This document shows positions 33,105 through 42,427 of a DNA stretch of 64,000 nt, piece after piece. The translations under genes and the position numbers were made by a program. Source of the stretch: Fonsecaea monophora (taxonomy: Eukaryota > Ascomycota > Eurotiomycetes > Chaetothyriales > Herpotrichiellaceae); assembly GCF_001642475.1 (NCBI RefSeq), contig NW_019173934.1, forward strand, positions 744,001 to 808,000. Reading direction: 5' to 3'. Within the stretch, counting starts at the first letter, position 1. Every line of letters starts with the position of its first letter. Under the pieces are notes generated by a model. It had not been told where the DNA came from. It saw only the letters and a program-made list of their open reading frames with translations, and did not search any database.

Positions 33105-34893
33105 CTAGGCGGCGGATTCTGGGTCCTCTTGGTTCCAAAACGCCATAAAGTCGAATCGGAGAGCGGCTTCGAGGAGTGTGGTCTGGAAAGTAGCGTCAGT
33201 TAGTCAGGCAGGCAGGTAGGTAGGTAAGTAGTGAGGGAGGGAGGTAGGAAGAGGACAAGGTGCGGGTGGCTGAAAGAGGATACCAACTCACCGCATGTGC
33301 AGACGTTGGGGGCGGGGTGGTCCAGACGCACGCCTGGCTGGCAAGGGCGGTATGTTCCAAGGGGACGGTGTCGGCGGGACTGTCCTTGTTATCAACGTTG
33401 CAGGTGGCATAGTAAGGATGGCGGGTGAAGCGGAGAAGATAGGCGCCGATGCCAGCGCGGTCAAAGACGATGTCGCGGAGCCTGATGCGGTGTTGCTCGG
33501 GCACATCGGAGCCCACTATCAGAGAGGCGAGGCCGTTCTCCTCGATGCGGACGACGCGCACGGCGATCCGGGCCAGCATCTGGCCGTCCAGGCCGCACTG
33601 GCGGAGCATGCAGATGGCGCGGCGGCGGAAGCTGGCGTTGCGGTATCGCGTGGCCACGAAGAATAGGATGGGCACGAGTCGCGCCCGTCGCGGCCGCCGG
33701 ATCAGCAGGCCGCAGCTCACCACGACGTGCTCGATCGTGCCGGCGTACGCATCGAACGCCACTTCCTGTCTGAAGGGGCCGCATCGCGACAGCACGTGCA
33801 GGCACAGGTGGTACGTCCGCAGGAGGTGCAGGTCCGCGAGCATCTCGGTGCTGAGGTGGTGGTGGTGGGTGGCGGACGGGTCGAATTCAAGGGCCGTCAG
33901 CTGCGCGAGCCACGCGTTGAGTTTGTCCGTCATGTCCGGCACGACCTGGAACCTCGTCTGTGGTGGAGGCCCGTCGAGTCGCAGCGCCGTGCATTCAAAG
34001 GCCAGATCCTGCAATGCCCGTGTGGCGGCGTCAATGCGGCCCCAGAGCTGTGTCGGGTCGACTTGTGGGTAGAGCACAATGTTCTCTGCAACAGCAGCGG
34101 CTTCTGTTTTGCAGTGAGGGGACCACCAGGTCATCGCCTGCGGTCGCGCGATCTGGTGGAGCTCGCTGGTATGTAACTCCAGCATGGAGAAGATCTGCTC
34201 GAGTTCCGTGATGGCCGTGTTGTCACCGGTGCGCTGGGTCGATGACGATGCCGCGGCCGACCGGTAAGTATTAAGGATTTTGCGGCCGGCGATGAGATGC
34301 TGGATGGCCGCGAATGAATTCTCCCTGTATTCGTCGCACAGGACTAGGAGGAGGCAGGCCATGAGCAGGAATCCCGGATCCGGGTTTTGGGTTTGGCTGA
34401 GGAGCTTAAGCGCTCTGCCGTAGTGCTCGAGGAAGACGACATCCTGTTCGAACGGTGGCTTACACGGCTGACGCAGTCGATGCGACCCCAGTCTGGACGC
34501 TGCGATGGTGAGATGCTTGATGCTCTGGTCGATACCGCAAGCTTGCAGCACGAGCTCGTTCCAGAAACGGTGGCTTCCGTAGTTCAGCATCGCCGGGGCA
34601 CAAACTTGAACGAAGAATCTCAATGACGTCCAGGCTTCATGTTCGCACAGTGCGGGCATAGGAGCGCCGAGCACCAGCAGGACGCCGATGGGAGGCGGAT
34701 CTTGTCTTCCTCCCTGGGGTGATGGGTAACCATCGCATTTGCGGCCTGTGCTTAGACAGCGATTACAGGATGGCTGGCCGTAATCGCAACGGACACGCCT
34801 GATTTTGCAAGTAATACAAGCCCTGCCGCGTCGTCTTCGAATGTTGGCCTTTGGTGCGCTCTGAGAATGAGAAGGATCCAGGACCTCAACCAT
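33105..34893 (-). CDS. Zn2Cys6 (fungal binuclear cluster) transcription factor
   Basis: Two exons (34893-33292, 33182-33105) give about 559 residues. The DNA-binding domain is at residues about 25-55: ACITCKIRRVRCDYGQPSC followed by NRCLSTGRKCDGYP, the C-x2-C-x6-C...C-x2-C-x6-C pattern that holds two zincs and reads CGG-type half-sites. The remainder is a helical fungal regulator region with no separately named domain. The ATG at 34893 (MVEVLDPSHSQ) is chosen; the open frame extends upstream but those residues look like leader. The second exon adds LLEAALRFDFMAFWNQEDPE, a hydrophobic/acidic end fitting an activation segment. The donor is GTGAGT at 33291. It is divergent from the SDR gene with 583 bp between them and convergent with the DHA2 gene, making it the likely local regulator. 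Confidence 0.93.
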
Positions 34894-35476
34894 GGTTGGT
34901 TTTCGGATGCATAACAGGTCGATTGCGGTCGATACCGAATAGAAGCTTCTGGTCAGTCGCAATCGGGTGGGATGCGAACAGCAACGATGGTAGGTTTGAC
35001 ACGACAACAGATTTGTTCAGCAGCTGTCGACCGTCGAACCGGCGGAACAGAGCGAGGGATAGAGTTCAGGCCCATGTTGCCACAAGGCCCAAACCACAAA
35101 AGCTTGAAGGCTTGATGTCGGCCATAGATACCCATATTCACTAAGTCCGCATCTCAAGGCCGCAAGACATGATTGGTCTGCTCGCGAACTAGGCGTTAGC
35201 TGCATATCGAGACCCCAAGTATCTTTCCCCTGTTCCGTAAAACCTTGGACCACCTTTCTGTCACAAGGCTTGGTGAAGGATAGATATTGTCCCGACTTAC
35301 AAATGCAGTTTTGATGTAGAGGGAGCTTTCCCACAGTTTCCGACGTAGCTAAGTCCGAGAGAACTCTGGCACAGGCCTGATATCCGGTATATAAAAAGCA
35401 GCCATGTTCCTCGGGGCAGGTTGAACATCTCGGTGCATAAACCGGTAGAAGTATATTGAATTCTCTAATCCCCAAC
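34894..35476. promoter_or_regulatory. Divergent promoter between the Zn2Cys6 regulator and the SDR
   Basis: 583 bp. It contains a strong TATA element on the SDR side (listed separately) and CGG/CCG half-sites (for example ACCGGCGG at about 35039 and TCCGG at 35383) that a Zn2Cys6 protein could read. The arrangement suggests the regulator may control the SDR, but half-sites are common by chance. Confidence 0.4.
35388..35397 (+). promoter_or_regulatory. Candidate TATA box of the SDR gene
   Basis: TATATAAAAA lies 89 bp before the ATG, a normal fungal spacing. It is the best TATA match in the window. Confidence 0.5.
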
Positions 35477-36238
35477 ATGTCTTCCATCACAGCAGATCAC
35501 ACCGTCGTCCTTATAACAGGCGCCAATCAAGGAATCGGCTATGAGTGCGTTAAGAAGCTGGCAGCTGAACAAACCAACTACCACATCCTGCTCGGCTCGC
35601 GAAGCCTGGAAAAGGGCAAGGAAGCGGCGAGCAGCTTGACGAATCTGGCCCAAGGTACCTCAGTCGAGCCTTTGGAGCTCGATGTCGACAACGATGACAG
35701 CATTGCCAAAGCCGCCAAGTACGTCGAGGAGAAGTTCGGTCGACTTGACGTCCTGCTCAACAACGCAGGCATCAGCGGCGTCAAGGGCGTGAGTTTTCGC
35801 CAAAGCATGATCCAGACGCTTCAAACCAACACCGTCGGCGCCGCTTGTGTGACGGAAGCCTTCATTCCCCTGATGCGAAAGGCTCAAGTCCCGCGGCTCC
35901 TCTTCATGTCGTCTGGCCTCGGTTCCATCACCCTCACTTTGGACCCTTCGTTCCCCTATTACGGATTGGGCAATGCACCTAATGTCAAGGGATATATTAT
36001 TTCGAAGTGTGCAGAGAACATGGTCGGGGCTTTGTATGCCGTTCAACTAGGCAAGGAGGGATTCAAGGTCAACATGATTTGCCCTGGCCACCGAGCCACC
36101 AACTTGAACGGCTATGACGAGCGTGGCACCAAAGCTGCAGACGGTGCAGTCGAGGCTTGCCGATTAATCGTCGATACTGATAAAAACGGTCAACATGCAA
36201 CATTCACCACCTCTCCCGAGAAACAATACCCATGGTGA
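35477..36238 (+). CDS. Short-chain dehydrogenase/reductase (classical SDR)
   Basis: Single exon, 253 residues. NAD(P)-dependent oxidoreductase with a Rossmann fold. The cofactor motif is VVLITGANQGIGYECV (T-G-x3-G-x-G). The Asn of the conserved NNAG lies in LDVLLNNAGISG. The catalytic Ser is in RLLFMSSGLGS and the Tyr-x3-Lys pair is YIISK (Tyr173, Lys177), so the active site is complete. VNMICPGHRATNL is the expected loop after strand 6. Length is typical for the class. The basic GSRSLEKG after strand 2 suggests NADP(H) preference. The ATG at 35477 follows CCAAC and sits 89 bp after a TATA box. It is divergent from the Zn2Cys6 regulator. The substrate is not readable; carbonyl reduction in a secondary-metabolite or detoxification route is the common role of such fungal enzymes. 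Confidence 0.95.
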   Translation: MSSITADHTVVLITGANQGIGYECVKKLAAEQTNYHILLGSRSLEKGKEAASSLTNLAQGTSVEPLELDVDNDDSIAKAAKYVEEKFGRLDVLLNNAGISGVKGVSFRQSMIQTLQTNTVGAACVTEAFIPLMRKAQVPRLLFMSSGLGSITLTLDPSFPYYGLGNAPNVKGYIISKCAENMVGALYAVQLGKEGFKVNMICPGHRATNLNGYDERGTKAADGAVEACRLIVDTDKNGQHATFTTSPEKQYPW

Positions 36239-36723
36239 GAGGTGTCGGACTTGTATCGCTGCAAGGAAGTGAGGGAATGACTTTGGGAGGATGAACAATA
36301 CGGCGACAGGATTTGAGTATAGGTCTCGAGTTTGACACGCTCGGGACGATGCTTTGGATCAGTCTGCGCGGAATATACTTGTATACCAAACTAGATGTTA
36401 GAGCCAGACCTGCACATGTACGTAGCTTCCTTGGCCAATACCGATTTCGGGATGTCTGGTCCATGCACGAAACTCTAAAAACCGCCAGAGATAAGAGATA
36501 GCGTAACTGGCGTTGCCCATACCCGTATTCGGTACGAGGTACTCATTGAGAAAATTATGTGCAGATGAAACGGTCAGGAGGAAGAGAGAGTGGCGGTGAA
36601 CCATGCGGCAGCCTAGAGTTTTCTCCAAATGCCCCCAAAGTCCCTATAAGTGGGTTCCACATTTAGTCTCCAATATCATAATATATATATTACAGTAGCA
36701 CAATTTCATGCCAATTAGCTGTA

Positions 36724-36816
36724 GACACTATGGCCGAGCGGTTAAGGCGTGTGACTAGAACTTGTTCCAGTTATCACATCTCTTCGGAGGCATCGGTTCA
36801 AATCCGATTGGTGTCG
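36724..36816 (+). tRNA. tRNA-Ser (anticodon AGA) with a 12-nt intron
   Basis: The acceptor stem GACACTA (36724-36730) pairs with TGGTGTC (36809-36815), followed by discriminator G. The D arm is GCCGAGCGGTTAAGGC. The anticodon stem is TGTGA / TCACA with loop CTAGAA + A, giving anticodon AGA at 36757-36759. An intron (36761-36772) sits one base 3' of the anticodon, the standard eukaryotic site. A long variable arm (CTCTTCGGAG) and T arm ATCGGTTCAAATCCGAT complete a type II tRNA. The internal B box is GGTTCAAATCC. The Ser identity fits the long variable arm and the discriminator G. The intron boundary could shift by one base. Confidence 0.93.
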
Positions 36817-36828
36817 TCATTCTATTTC

Positions 36829-36833
36829 TTTTT
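36829..36833 (+). terminator. RNA polymerase III terminator of the tRNA gene
   Basis: A TTTTT run 13 bases after the tRNA 3' end is the expected pol III stop. Confidence 0.55.
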
Positions 36834-37662
36834 GTTTTGCTTCTTGCCAGGTCTTTTTTTACATGCTATGGTCTTTTTGCTATTGGGTCACTCCCAAGAC
36901 ATTTTCTGCGATTGAGGCTGTTGTACGAGTACCAAATGCATGGTGCGCTGAAGGCTTGGCACGGATGATGATGGAAACATTGCCAAGAATTGCCAAGGGT
37001 GGAACAAAAAGTGACGTCGTCATCCAATGCCTGTATTCGCTGAGCGCCATCATCGCCAACTCGTACACCACATCCTCACATCCACCGCAAGCCTTGTGCT
37101 TCTTAGGCGGGACACTGGCTGACTATCGCCGAAGATGAGTGTGGATGACCAGGAGGACGGAACAAAAGACAAGCATCAACAGTTCTGCCTAGGTGGAAAA
37201 ATGACATGACTTGCGATCTCTCTCCCCCTAAAGTCACACAAACTCCAGCACAGCCAGATCGTTGTCCATTTCCACACTTGAACAGCCTGGTCCTTGGTAT
37301 TGCAATCACGAGCAGAGGGACCTGCTCACCATTGAGCCAGGCTTTTGCCCGCGGTGACCTAGGCTGAGTTCCAAATGTGACACGAACGAAGAACAAACAC
37401 GGACCAGAAACGGTAATGCTAACCCCCGTACGACAAGGTAATTCTCTTCTTCTGGGTGGAAATGCGTTGACGAGAGGCACCTTTCCTTCCATCTGTGCAA
37501 CCAATTTGTCTATCACAACCTCCAGCCGCCCCCTTCTAACATGGGTTTTCTGGGTTGCCCAACGAAAAGGGCGCCTTTGATTGTTCTCGACCTTTGATAC
37601 CGCGGATGCCTTTTTGCTATTCCTGCCTCATTGACTTCTCCCCCTTGCAACCTCCTCAGGTA

Positions 37663-37671
37663 TTTATAAAA
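37663..37671 (+). promoter_or_regulatory. Candidate TATA element of the small two-exon gene
   Basis: TTTATAAAA occurs about 170 bp upstream of the ATG at 37838. Spacing is long but acceptable for a filamentous fungus. Confidence 0.3.
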
Positions 37672-37837
37672 CGAAAAGGTATCAACGCAGCAATCCCAAG
37701 GGAGACGGATACCTCTGAGAGTGCCATCTTCCCTTCTCGTGTCAGGAAGGAGCAAACATACCTCACGGTCCGCAACAACGACAAGCGAGCAAATAAGGCC
37801 CAGTCCTCACAATCCCCTAACGCAAAACCCCTTCCCG

Positions 37838-38314
37838 ATGGAGATCTGGCGCTACCACCCTGACGGCTGGCACGAGCCAATCCTCTTCACTCGGACACGC
37901 GGGCGTGATGGACGCAGACGTCACGGCGAGGCCATCTACCTGGGGCATGGCGTCGGCGCGACATTCCACGTTCCCCCATACCAACGCCGCAGCCGTCGTC
38001 GATACCCACGACCCGCACCCTGGGACTATGATGACGACTCCGAATATTGGTAAGAAACCATCTAACCCTCTGGAGGGTAGTGGAGGGAAGAAAGAGGAGA
38101 CAAAGTCGTGGCACGTCAGAGCTGATTTGAGAACCTTTACTTGGGCAATATCTCCAGGTCCGACGACGACAACTACAGTAGATACCGACGAGGCATCATC
38201 AGCAACACCAACAACAACTTCACCCGTAACAACCCCGCTTCCTTTGCCCGTGCCCTCGCCAACAATCGAGTCGTCGTCAACAACATCTACAGATCACCAA
38301 GGCATTGTTACTGA
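37838..38314 (+). CDS. Small basic protein of unknown function (two exons)
   Basis: Exons 37838-38049 and 38158-38314 (donor GTAAGA, acceptor CTCCAG) give 122 residues. The model is supported by how well the join works: DYDDDSEYW continues into SDDDNYSRYRRG in frame, keeping the same Asp/Tyr/Arg character, while reading through the intron stops at once. The N-terminal half has MEIWRYHPDGWHEPILFTRT and HGVGATFHVPPYQRRSRRR. The C-terminal half ends ALANNRVVVNNIYRSPRHCY, a pattern that looks conserved rather than random. No signal peptide or membrane span. I do not recognise a named family; Asn- and Arg-rich composition hints at nucleic-acid binding, but that is only a guess. Confidence 0.68.
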
Positions 38315-38583
38315 CGAAAGTGCCAACTTGTACTCTGCACACAAAGGGGAAGGATCGTTTTCGTTCGGATGTCGATTTTTGGCCGTTGAGGGGGATGATG
38401 GGTAAGATTGAGATACTGGGGGAAAGGGAGGGTAGCAAAGGCAGAGAACTGATCATGAGGTTGACGTCGACGTCGAGGTCGACTTTGTGTTCAGAGAGAT
38501 TGATTAGTCGAGGTAGTGTTTAGAGGAGAAAAGAATAAGTTCTTGAAATACCAAAAATTGAGTTCCTATCAGGCTGTCACGAA

Positions 38584-39923
38584 TTAACTACCTTGAATTT
38601 TATTCTTGATCTTGATCTTGTTTGTGCCTCGTTCTAGATCCAAGTCTAAGTCCAGGTCTGTGTCTAGGACGACTTTATTTTCGGCCGAAACACCTTCCTC
38701 GTCGCCCCTGACTTTTCTCCTCTGACTTAACATCCACCGGTACAGATCCGGATTGTTGTACGTGCGGGTCCATGAATCGTGCATGAGACCCGGGTACCGC
38801 GTGAAGGTGACTTGCGTGGCATCGGCCCTCTTCAGCGCATTGGCCATCTGGATCGACGCCTGTACGGGGATGACGTCGTCGCGATCGCCGTGGAAGATCC
38901 TGCCACCCCCGGAGATCAGCAAAATCCCCCAGATTTGACTCTCGTCTGTCGACGATGACGACGACAACGGGAGGAACGCAGGACTACTCACCAGTGCGGC
39001 AGATGCTTGACGTGGGTGACCCGCGAGGGATCGCCGCCGCCGCAGATCGGGGCCAGCGTCGCGAACCGCCGCGGCGAATGCATGGCCAGATCCCAGGTGC
39101 CGTAGCCGCCCATGCTGAAGCCCGTGACGTGAATCCTGTCCAGGTCGATGCGGTAGCGATTCACAATCTCGTCGAGCAGGGCTGACAGGATGGCCGCGTT
39201 CCAGCCGTATCCGTTCTGCATGTTCAGCGACGGCGTCACCGTGACAAAGTTCTCGGCTAACAGCTCACACGTCTCTCGGGGGACGGGTTCCGTGGACCCA
39301 TCACCCTGATGCTGTTGTGTCTGCTTGCTTTTCCGCAGCCGTGGCGCCGGGGGGATGTCGATTGCAGGGTCTTCACGGTCTGTCGGATCGGACTTTAGCT
39401 TGTCGTAGCAGAGGATGATCTTTGGCACGCCGTGGCGGATCGAGGCAAACGACTCGTGCGGCCTGCGCTGCGACTCCCCTGCGCCGTGCAGGAAGAGAAT
39501 CAGCGGCCACGTCTTGTTCCTGGTAAGGTCCGAATCATACGTCGGCGGCAGCGAGACGAAGTGCTCGTACCCAAAGGGGGCATTCGAGATGCGCTGGTCA
39601 AAGTATTCGAACCGGATGTGTTGGGTGTGGGCGTAGGCGTGGCCGGGATCCTTGGGCGGCGAGCTCCCTTTCTTAGCCGCGTCACTGCGGTCACCACCGC
39701 CCTCTGTACTGGGTTCGGGCGTCCGCGACATGATCACGACTGCCGGGACGTTCTTGGGCCCTCGTTTGGCCGTGTGGAAGTCGTGCAGCGAATTGGGGTT
39801 CTTCTCGGGGTCGTCGCGAACTATCGTGGCGGTGGATACGGTATGGTTACCCATGCTCCCTTGTGGTCGTGTACGTGGCTGTAATTCTGATGTTGGCGTA
39901 GACCTTATTGGTGCTGGTGTCAT
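38584..39923 (-). CDS. Alpha/beta hydrolase, esterase/predicted-peptidase type
   Basis: Two exons (39923-38992, 38899-38584; phase 2 join giving LPHWIFHGDRD) give about 415 residues. Complete triad: oxyanion strand LILFLHGAGESQRR, nucleophile in VTGFSMGGYGTWDLA (G-x-S-x-G), Asp in IFHGDRDDVIPVQ, His in GLMHDSWTRTY. This set and order match secreted-type phospholipase/carboxylesterase and 'predicted peptidase' proteins related to feruloyl and PHB-depolymerase esterases. No signal peptide is visible: the first 120 residues are polar and disordered, so an intracellular protein is likelier. The C-terminal tail alternates Asp/Leu (TDLDLDLDLERG) then Lys/Ile, a repeat-derived end. The ATG at 39923 (MTPAPIRSTP) is picked; an in-frame ATG at 39854 is possible. 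It is convergent with the small gene at 37838, with 269 bp between. Confidence 0.9.
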
Positions 39924-40872
39924 ATTGACGTTTTCATCAGACGTACAGACGACCCGTTGTCGGCAATGGAATCCGATCCTCGAGATCTTAGCGTAGATAT
40001 TGTATATTTGCAAACATCATAGAGCAGGTTCCATCATGCTACCGCTGAAGTCCTATGCCTCGTTGGTCAGCCCAGGAGAAGATACAGGATGTGACTTGAT
40101 GTCAAGGCACGGAGAGACAAAGTGTCATGTGTACAGCCATCCATGTGGCGAGGGATGTTCGTGGGAGACTTTGCCAGGCCCGATTGGAATAGGGTTGCCA
40201 CAAATAGGACGAGGAACGAACCATCTGTATACGAAGGACATACTCAATTACCTTACGTGATTGATATCGCTTTAACAATACTTTCTGTAGATCTGACTCC
40301 GTTCGAATGGGTACTCTGCTCTACGTAGGCTGGTTACTCTGGCGAATGGTCTGTCTGGGCTCATTCCTGTTGCACCATTAAGATTCTGGGTCAAATCGCG
40401 ACCTAGATACTTTGCGAGGAGCTCCAAATCGGGGCATGGAAGACATTGATTTGACCTGGTGCCTGTGAATCCAAACGATCTTGGGTATTCCGAACGGTGC
40501 TTGTGGTGTGGTTGGTGGAAGATTCTCTCCAAAGTCCTCGGCAATCCAATACCGCAGAGAGATTCTGTGTCATCTCTGTTCCCAATGAGGGATTGGGCTA
40601 TGTTGAAGATAGATAGAAGTAATATGTAGGTCAATAGAAGAATGAATTTGGAGGTGCATCTGAAGTAGCAGAGTAGTGATATCGAGGCTAACCCTAAAAG
40701 GTAATCGCCTGGGAATTACGTAGTTCCGCTCCCGCGACAAGTTGCGAGCACGATTCCTGTCTCCAGATTGACCTCGACACAGATATACCGAGTCCCCCTC
40801 CGATATCTCACAAGCACCTCGAATCTTGTCAGTCAGACGAACCGCCGCAGCGCGGGCGGCCATGCGGGAACC
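39924..40872. other. Intergenic region, divergent promoters
   Basis: About 950 bp between the hydrolase and Vps20. No supported gene. An isolated CTAACCCTAAAAGG at about 40688-40701 echoes a telomeric unit but is a single copy. Confidence 0.5.
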
Positions 40873-41613
40873 ATGGGAAACTCTCAAAGCGCGCACAAAA
40901 TCTCGGCGCATGACAGGTACAGTGATTTTGAGCCCTCTCCCTCCCCTCCGTCTGTGCGCATCTTTTTGAATATATCTCAATATTCTAACCTGCTATACCT
41001 TCTCCGGCTGTACAGGGCAATTCTGGACATGAAGAACCAGCGGGACAAACTGCGGCAGTACCAGAAACGCATCACTGTCATCACGACGCGCGAGACCGAG
41101 ATCGCAAAGGAGTGCCTGGCCAAGGGCGACAAGGCCAAGGCGCTGCTGGCGCTGCGGCGGAAGAAATACCAAGAGTCGCTACTCTCCAAGACGGACGCGC
41201 AGCTGGAGCAGCTGGAGAAGCTGACCAGCAGCGTCGAGTTCGCGCTGGTGCAAAAGGACGTGCTGTTCGGGCTGCAGCAGGGCACGCAGGTGCTGAACAT
41301 GATCCACAAGGAGATGGGCGGCCTGGAGGGCGTGGAGAAGATGATGGGCGAGACCGAGGAGGCCCGCCGCTACCAGCAGGAGATCAGCGAGGCGCTAGCC
41401 GGCCAGATGTCCAACGAGGACGAGGACGAGGTCGAGGACGAACTGGAGGCCATGGAGCGCGAGGTCGTCGGCCTCCCCGACGCGCCCAACAAGACCATCC
41501 TGGGCGAGGACTCTCTCCCGGAAGTGCCCAAGACGGAGCTGGAGCGGGAACAGGAGAGGATACAAAAACGAAAGGAAAGGGCTCGGCAAAGAAGAGTGGC
41601 CTTGGAGGCTTGA
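40873..41613 (+). CDS. vps20: ESCRT-III subunit Vps20 (CHMP6 orthologue)
   Basis: Two exons (40873-40916, 41016-41613; 99-nt intron) give 213 residues. Vps20 nucleates Snf7 polymers on endosomes during multivesicular-body sorting. Evidence: an N-myristoylation start MGNSQSAHKIS (Gly2, Ser6), the basic first helix (ILDMKNQRDKLRQYQKRI), the helical hairpin (ETEIAKECLAKGDKAKALLA, LRRKKYQESLLSKTDAQLEQ, VQKDVLFGLQQGTQVLNMIH), the acidic linker DEDEVEDELEAME and a short C-terminal helix rich in Arg/Glu. Length is standard. Splicing places Arg at the junction (HD-R-AILDM). Read-through of the intron would insert a proline/serine stretch in place of the first helix, so the intron is well supported. 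It is convergent with the PITH gene, 139 bp apart. Confidence 0.96.
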   Translation: MGNSQSAHKISAHDRYSDFEPSPSPPSVRIFLNISQYSNLLYLLRLYRAILDMKNQRDKLRQYQKRITVITTRETEIAKECLAKGDKAKALLALRRKKYQESLLSKTDAQLEQLEKLTSSVEFALVQKDVLFGLQQGTQVLNMIHKEMGGLEGVEKMMGETEEARRYQQEISEALAGQMSNEDEDEVEDELEAMEREVVGLPDAPNKTILGEDSLPEVPKTELEREQERIQKRKERARQRRVALEA

Positions 41614-41752
41614 TATCGTTTTCCCAAAGACAACTTTTTGATGATTGTGATCACGATATAGTACAGCTTTTGTTCATGCGTTATAGCGTCTGACATCATA
41701 CAACAATTCTGTCTAAAACTCCCTCCCTCCGAAGTTTCTCCCCCGAATGCTC

Positions 41753-42427
41753 TCACTGGCCCGGCATAGACTGGTTGGTGTTGACCAGACCCTGGATCAA
41801 CTTATGATCTTGCGGGTTTGCCGCCGCCTCGTACAGCACGTGGATTGGCTCGCGGTTGAGCGCCATGAAATCTCCCTTGAACCCGAGATAGCTGATGCGA
41901 GTGACATCCTCGTCCCCGCCTGAATGGTTGTCCTCGAAGAAGAGGTTGATCGAGGTTGTGCCATTCCATAGAGCCCGGTTCAACGGAATCTCGGCCACGT
42001 CGTTGCTTTTGGGGAGAGTCAATTTCTGCGTAGGTTTCAGGTCGGAGGCCAGGGTGAAGTCCATGTCGTCTCTGTTCCGGAAGAGCTTGAGTGTCTGTGG
42101 GGCCGAGTCTGTGTCTGACGTCCGGATGATGATGGAATAGAGCTTGCACGACCCAGCAAACGGCACATGCATCAGCAGCTGTTCGTCTGCATCGCTTTCG
42201 AGAATGGGCTGCTCATTGAGGCGTTCATCCCACGTCTTTTGGACTATCGCCGCCCCTGAACGCGGTTCAGCCTCGTTGAGGGTAACGATGCCTTCAAAGT
42301 TGATCTGTTTGTAGAGGTTCGATTGAAGGGCTGGCTCGAGGTCGTGAGAGTGGTCGTGTTCGTGACCGGCGCCATGGCTATGGTTGTGGCCGTGGTCATG
42401 ATCGTGGTAGTGATCGTGAGAGGACAT
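41753..42427 (-). CDS. PITH-domain protein with His-rich N-terminus
   Basis: Single exon, 224 residues. The PITH (DUF1000) domain is the C-terminal domain of thioredoxin-like protein 1 that docks on the 26S proteasome; stand-alone PITH proteins are common in fungi. Recognisable parts: LYKQINFEGIVTLNEAE, SDADEQLLMHVPFAGSCKL, LYSIIIRTSD, TLKLFRNRDDMDF, RISYLGFKGDF. The first about 28 residues hold 12 His alternating with Asp/Gly/Ser (MSSHDHYHDHDHGHNHSHG), a possible metal-binding leader. No thioredoxin domain is present, so any redox role would need a partner. The tail ends in NTNQSMPGQ. Confidence 0.95.
   Translation of the reverse strand: MSSHDHYHDHDHGHNHSHGAGHEHDHSHDLEPALQSNLYKQINFEGIVTLNEAEPRSGAAIVQKTWDERLNEQPILESDADEQLLMHVPFAGSCKLYSIIIRTSDTDSAPQTLKLFRNRDDMDFTLASDLKPTQKLTLPKSNDVAEIPLNRALWNGTTSINLFFEDNHSGGDEDVTRISYLGFKGDFMALNREPIHVLYEAAANPQDHKLIQGLVNTNQSMPGQ

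Larger units (their letters stand above)
36239..37837. other. Intergenic region around the tRNA gene
   Basis: About 1.6 kb between SDR and the small gene, apart from the tRNA (36724-36816). Before the tRNA there is a GGTACGAGGTAC dyad at about 36531-36542 and an ATATATATAT run near 36680. After it no supported gene; a TATA-like TTTATAAAA at 37663-37671 probably belongs to the gene at 37838. Confidence 0.5.
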
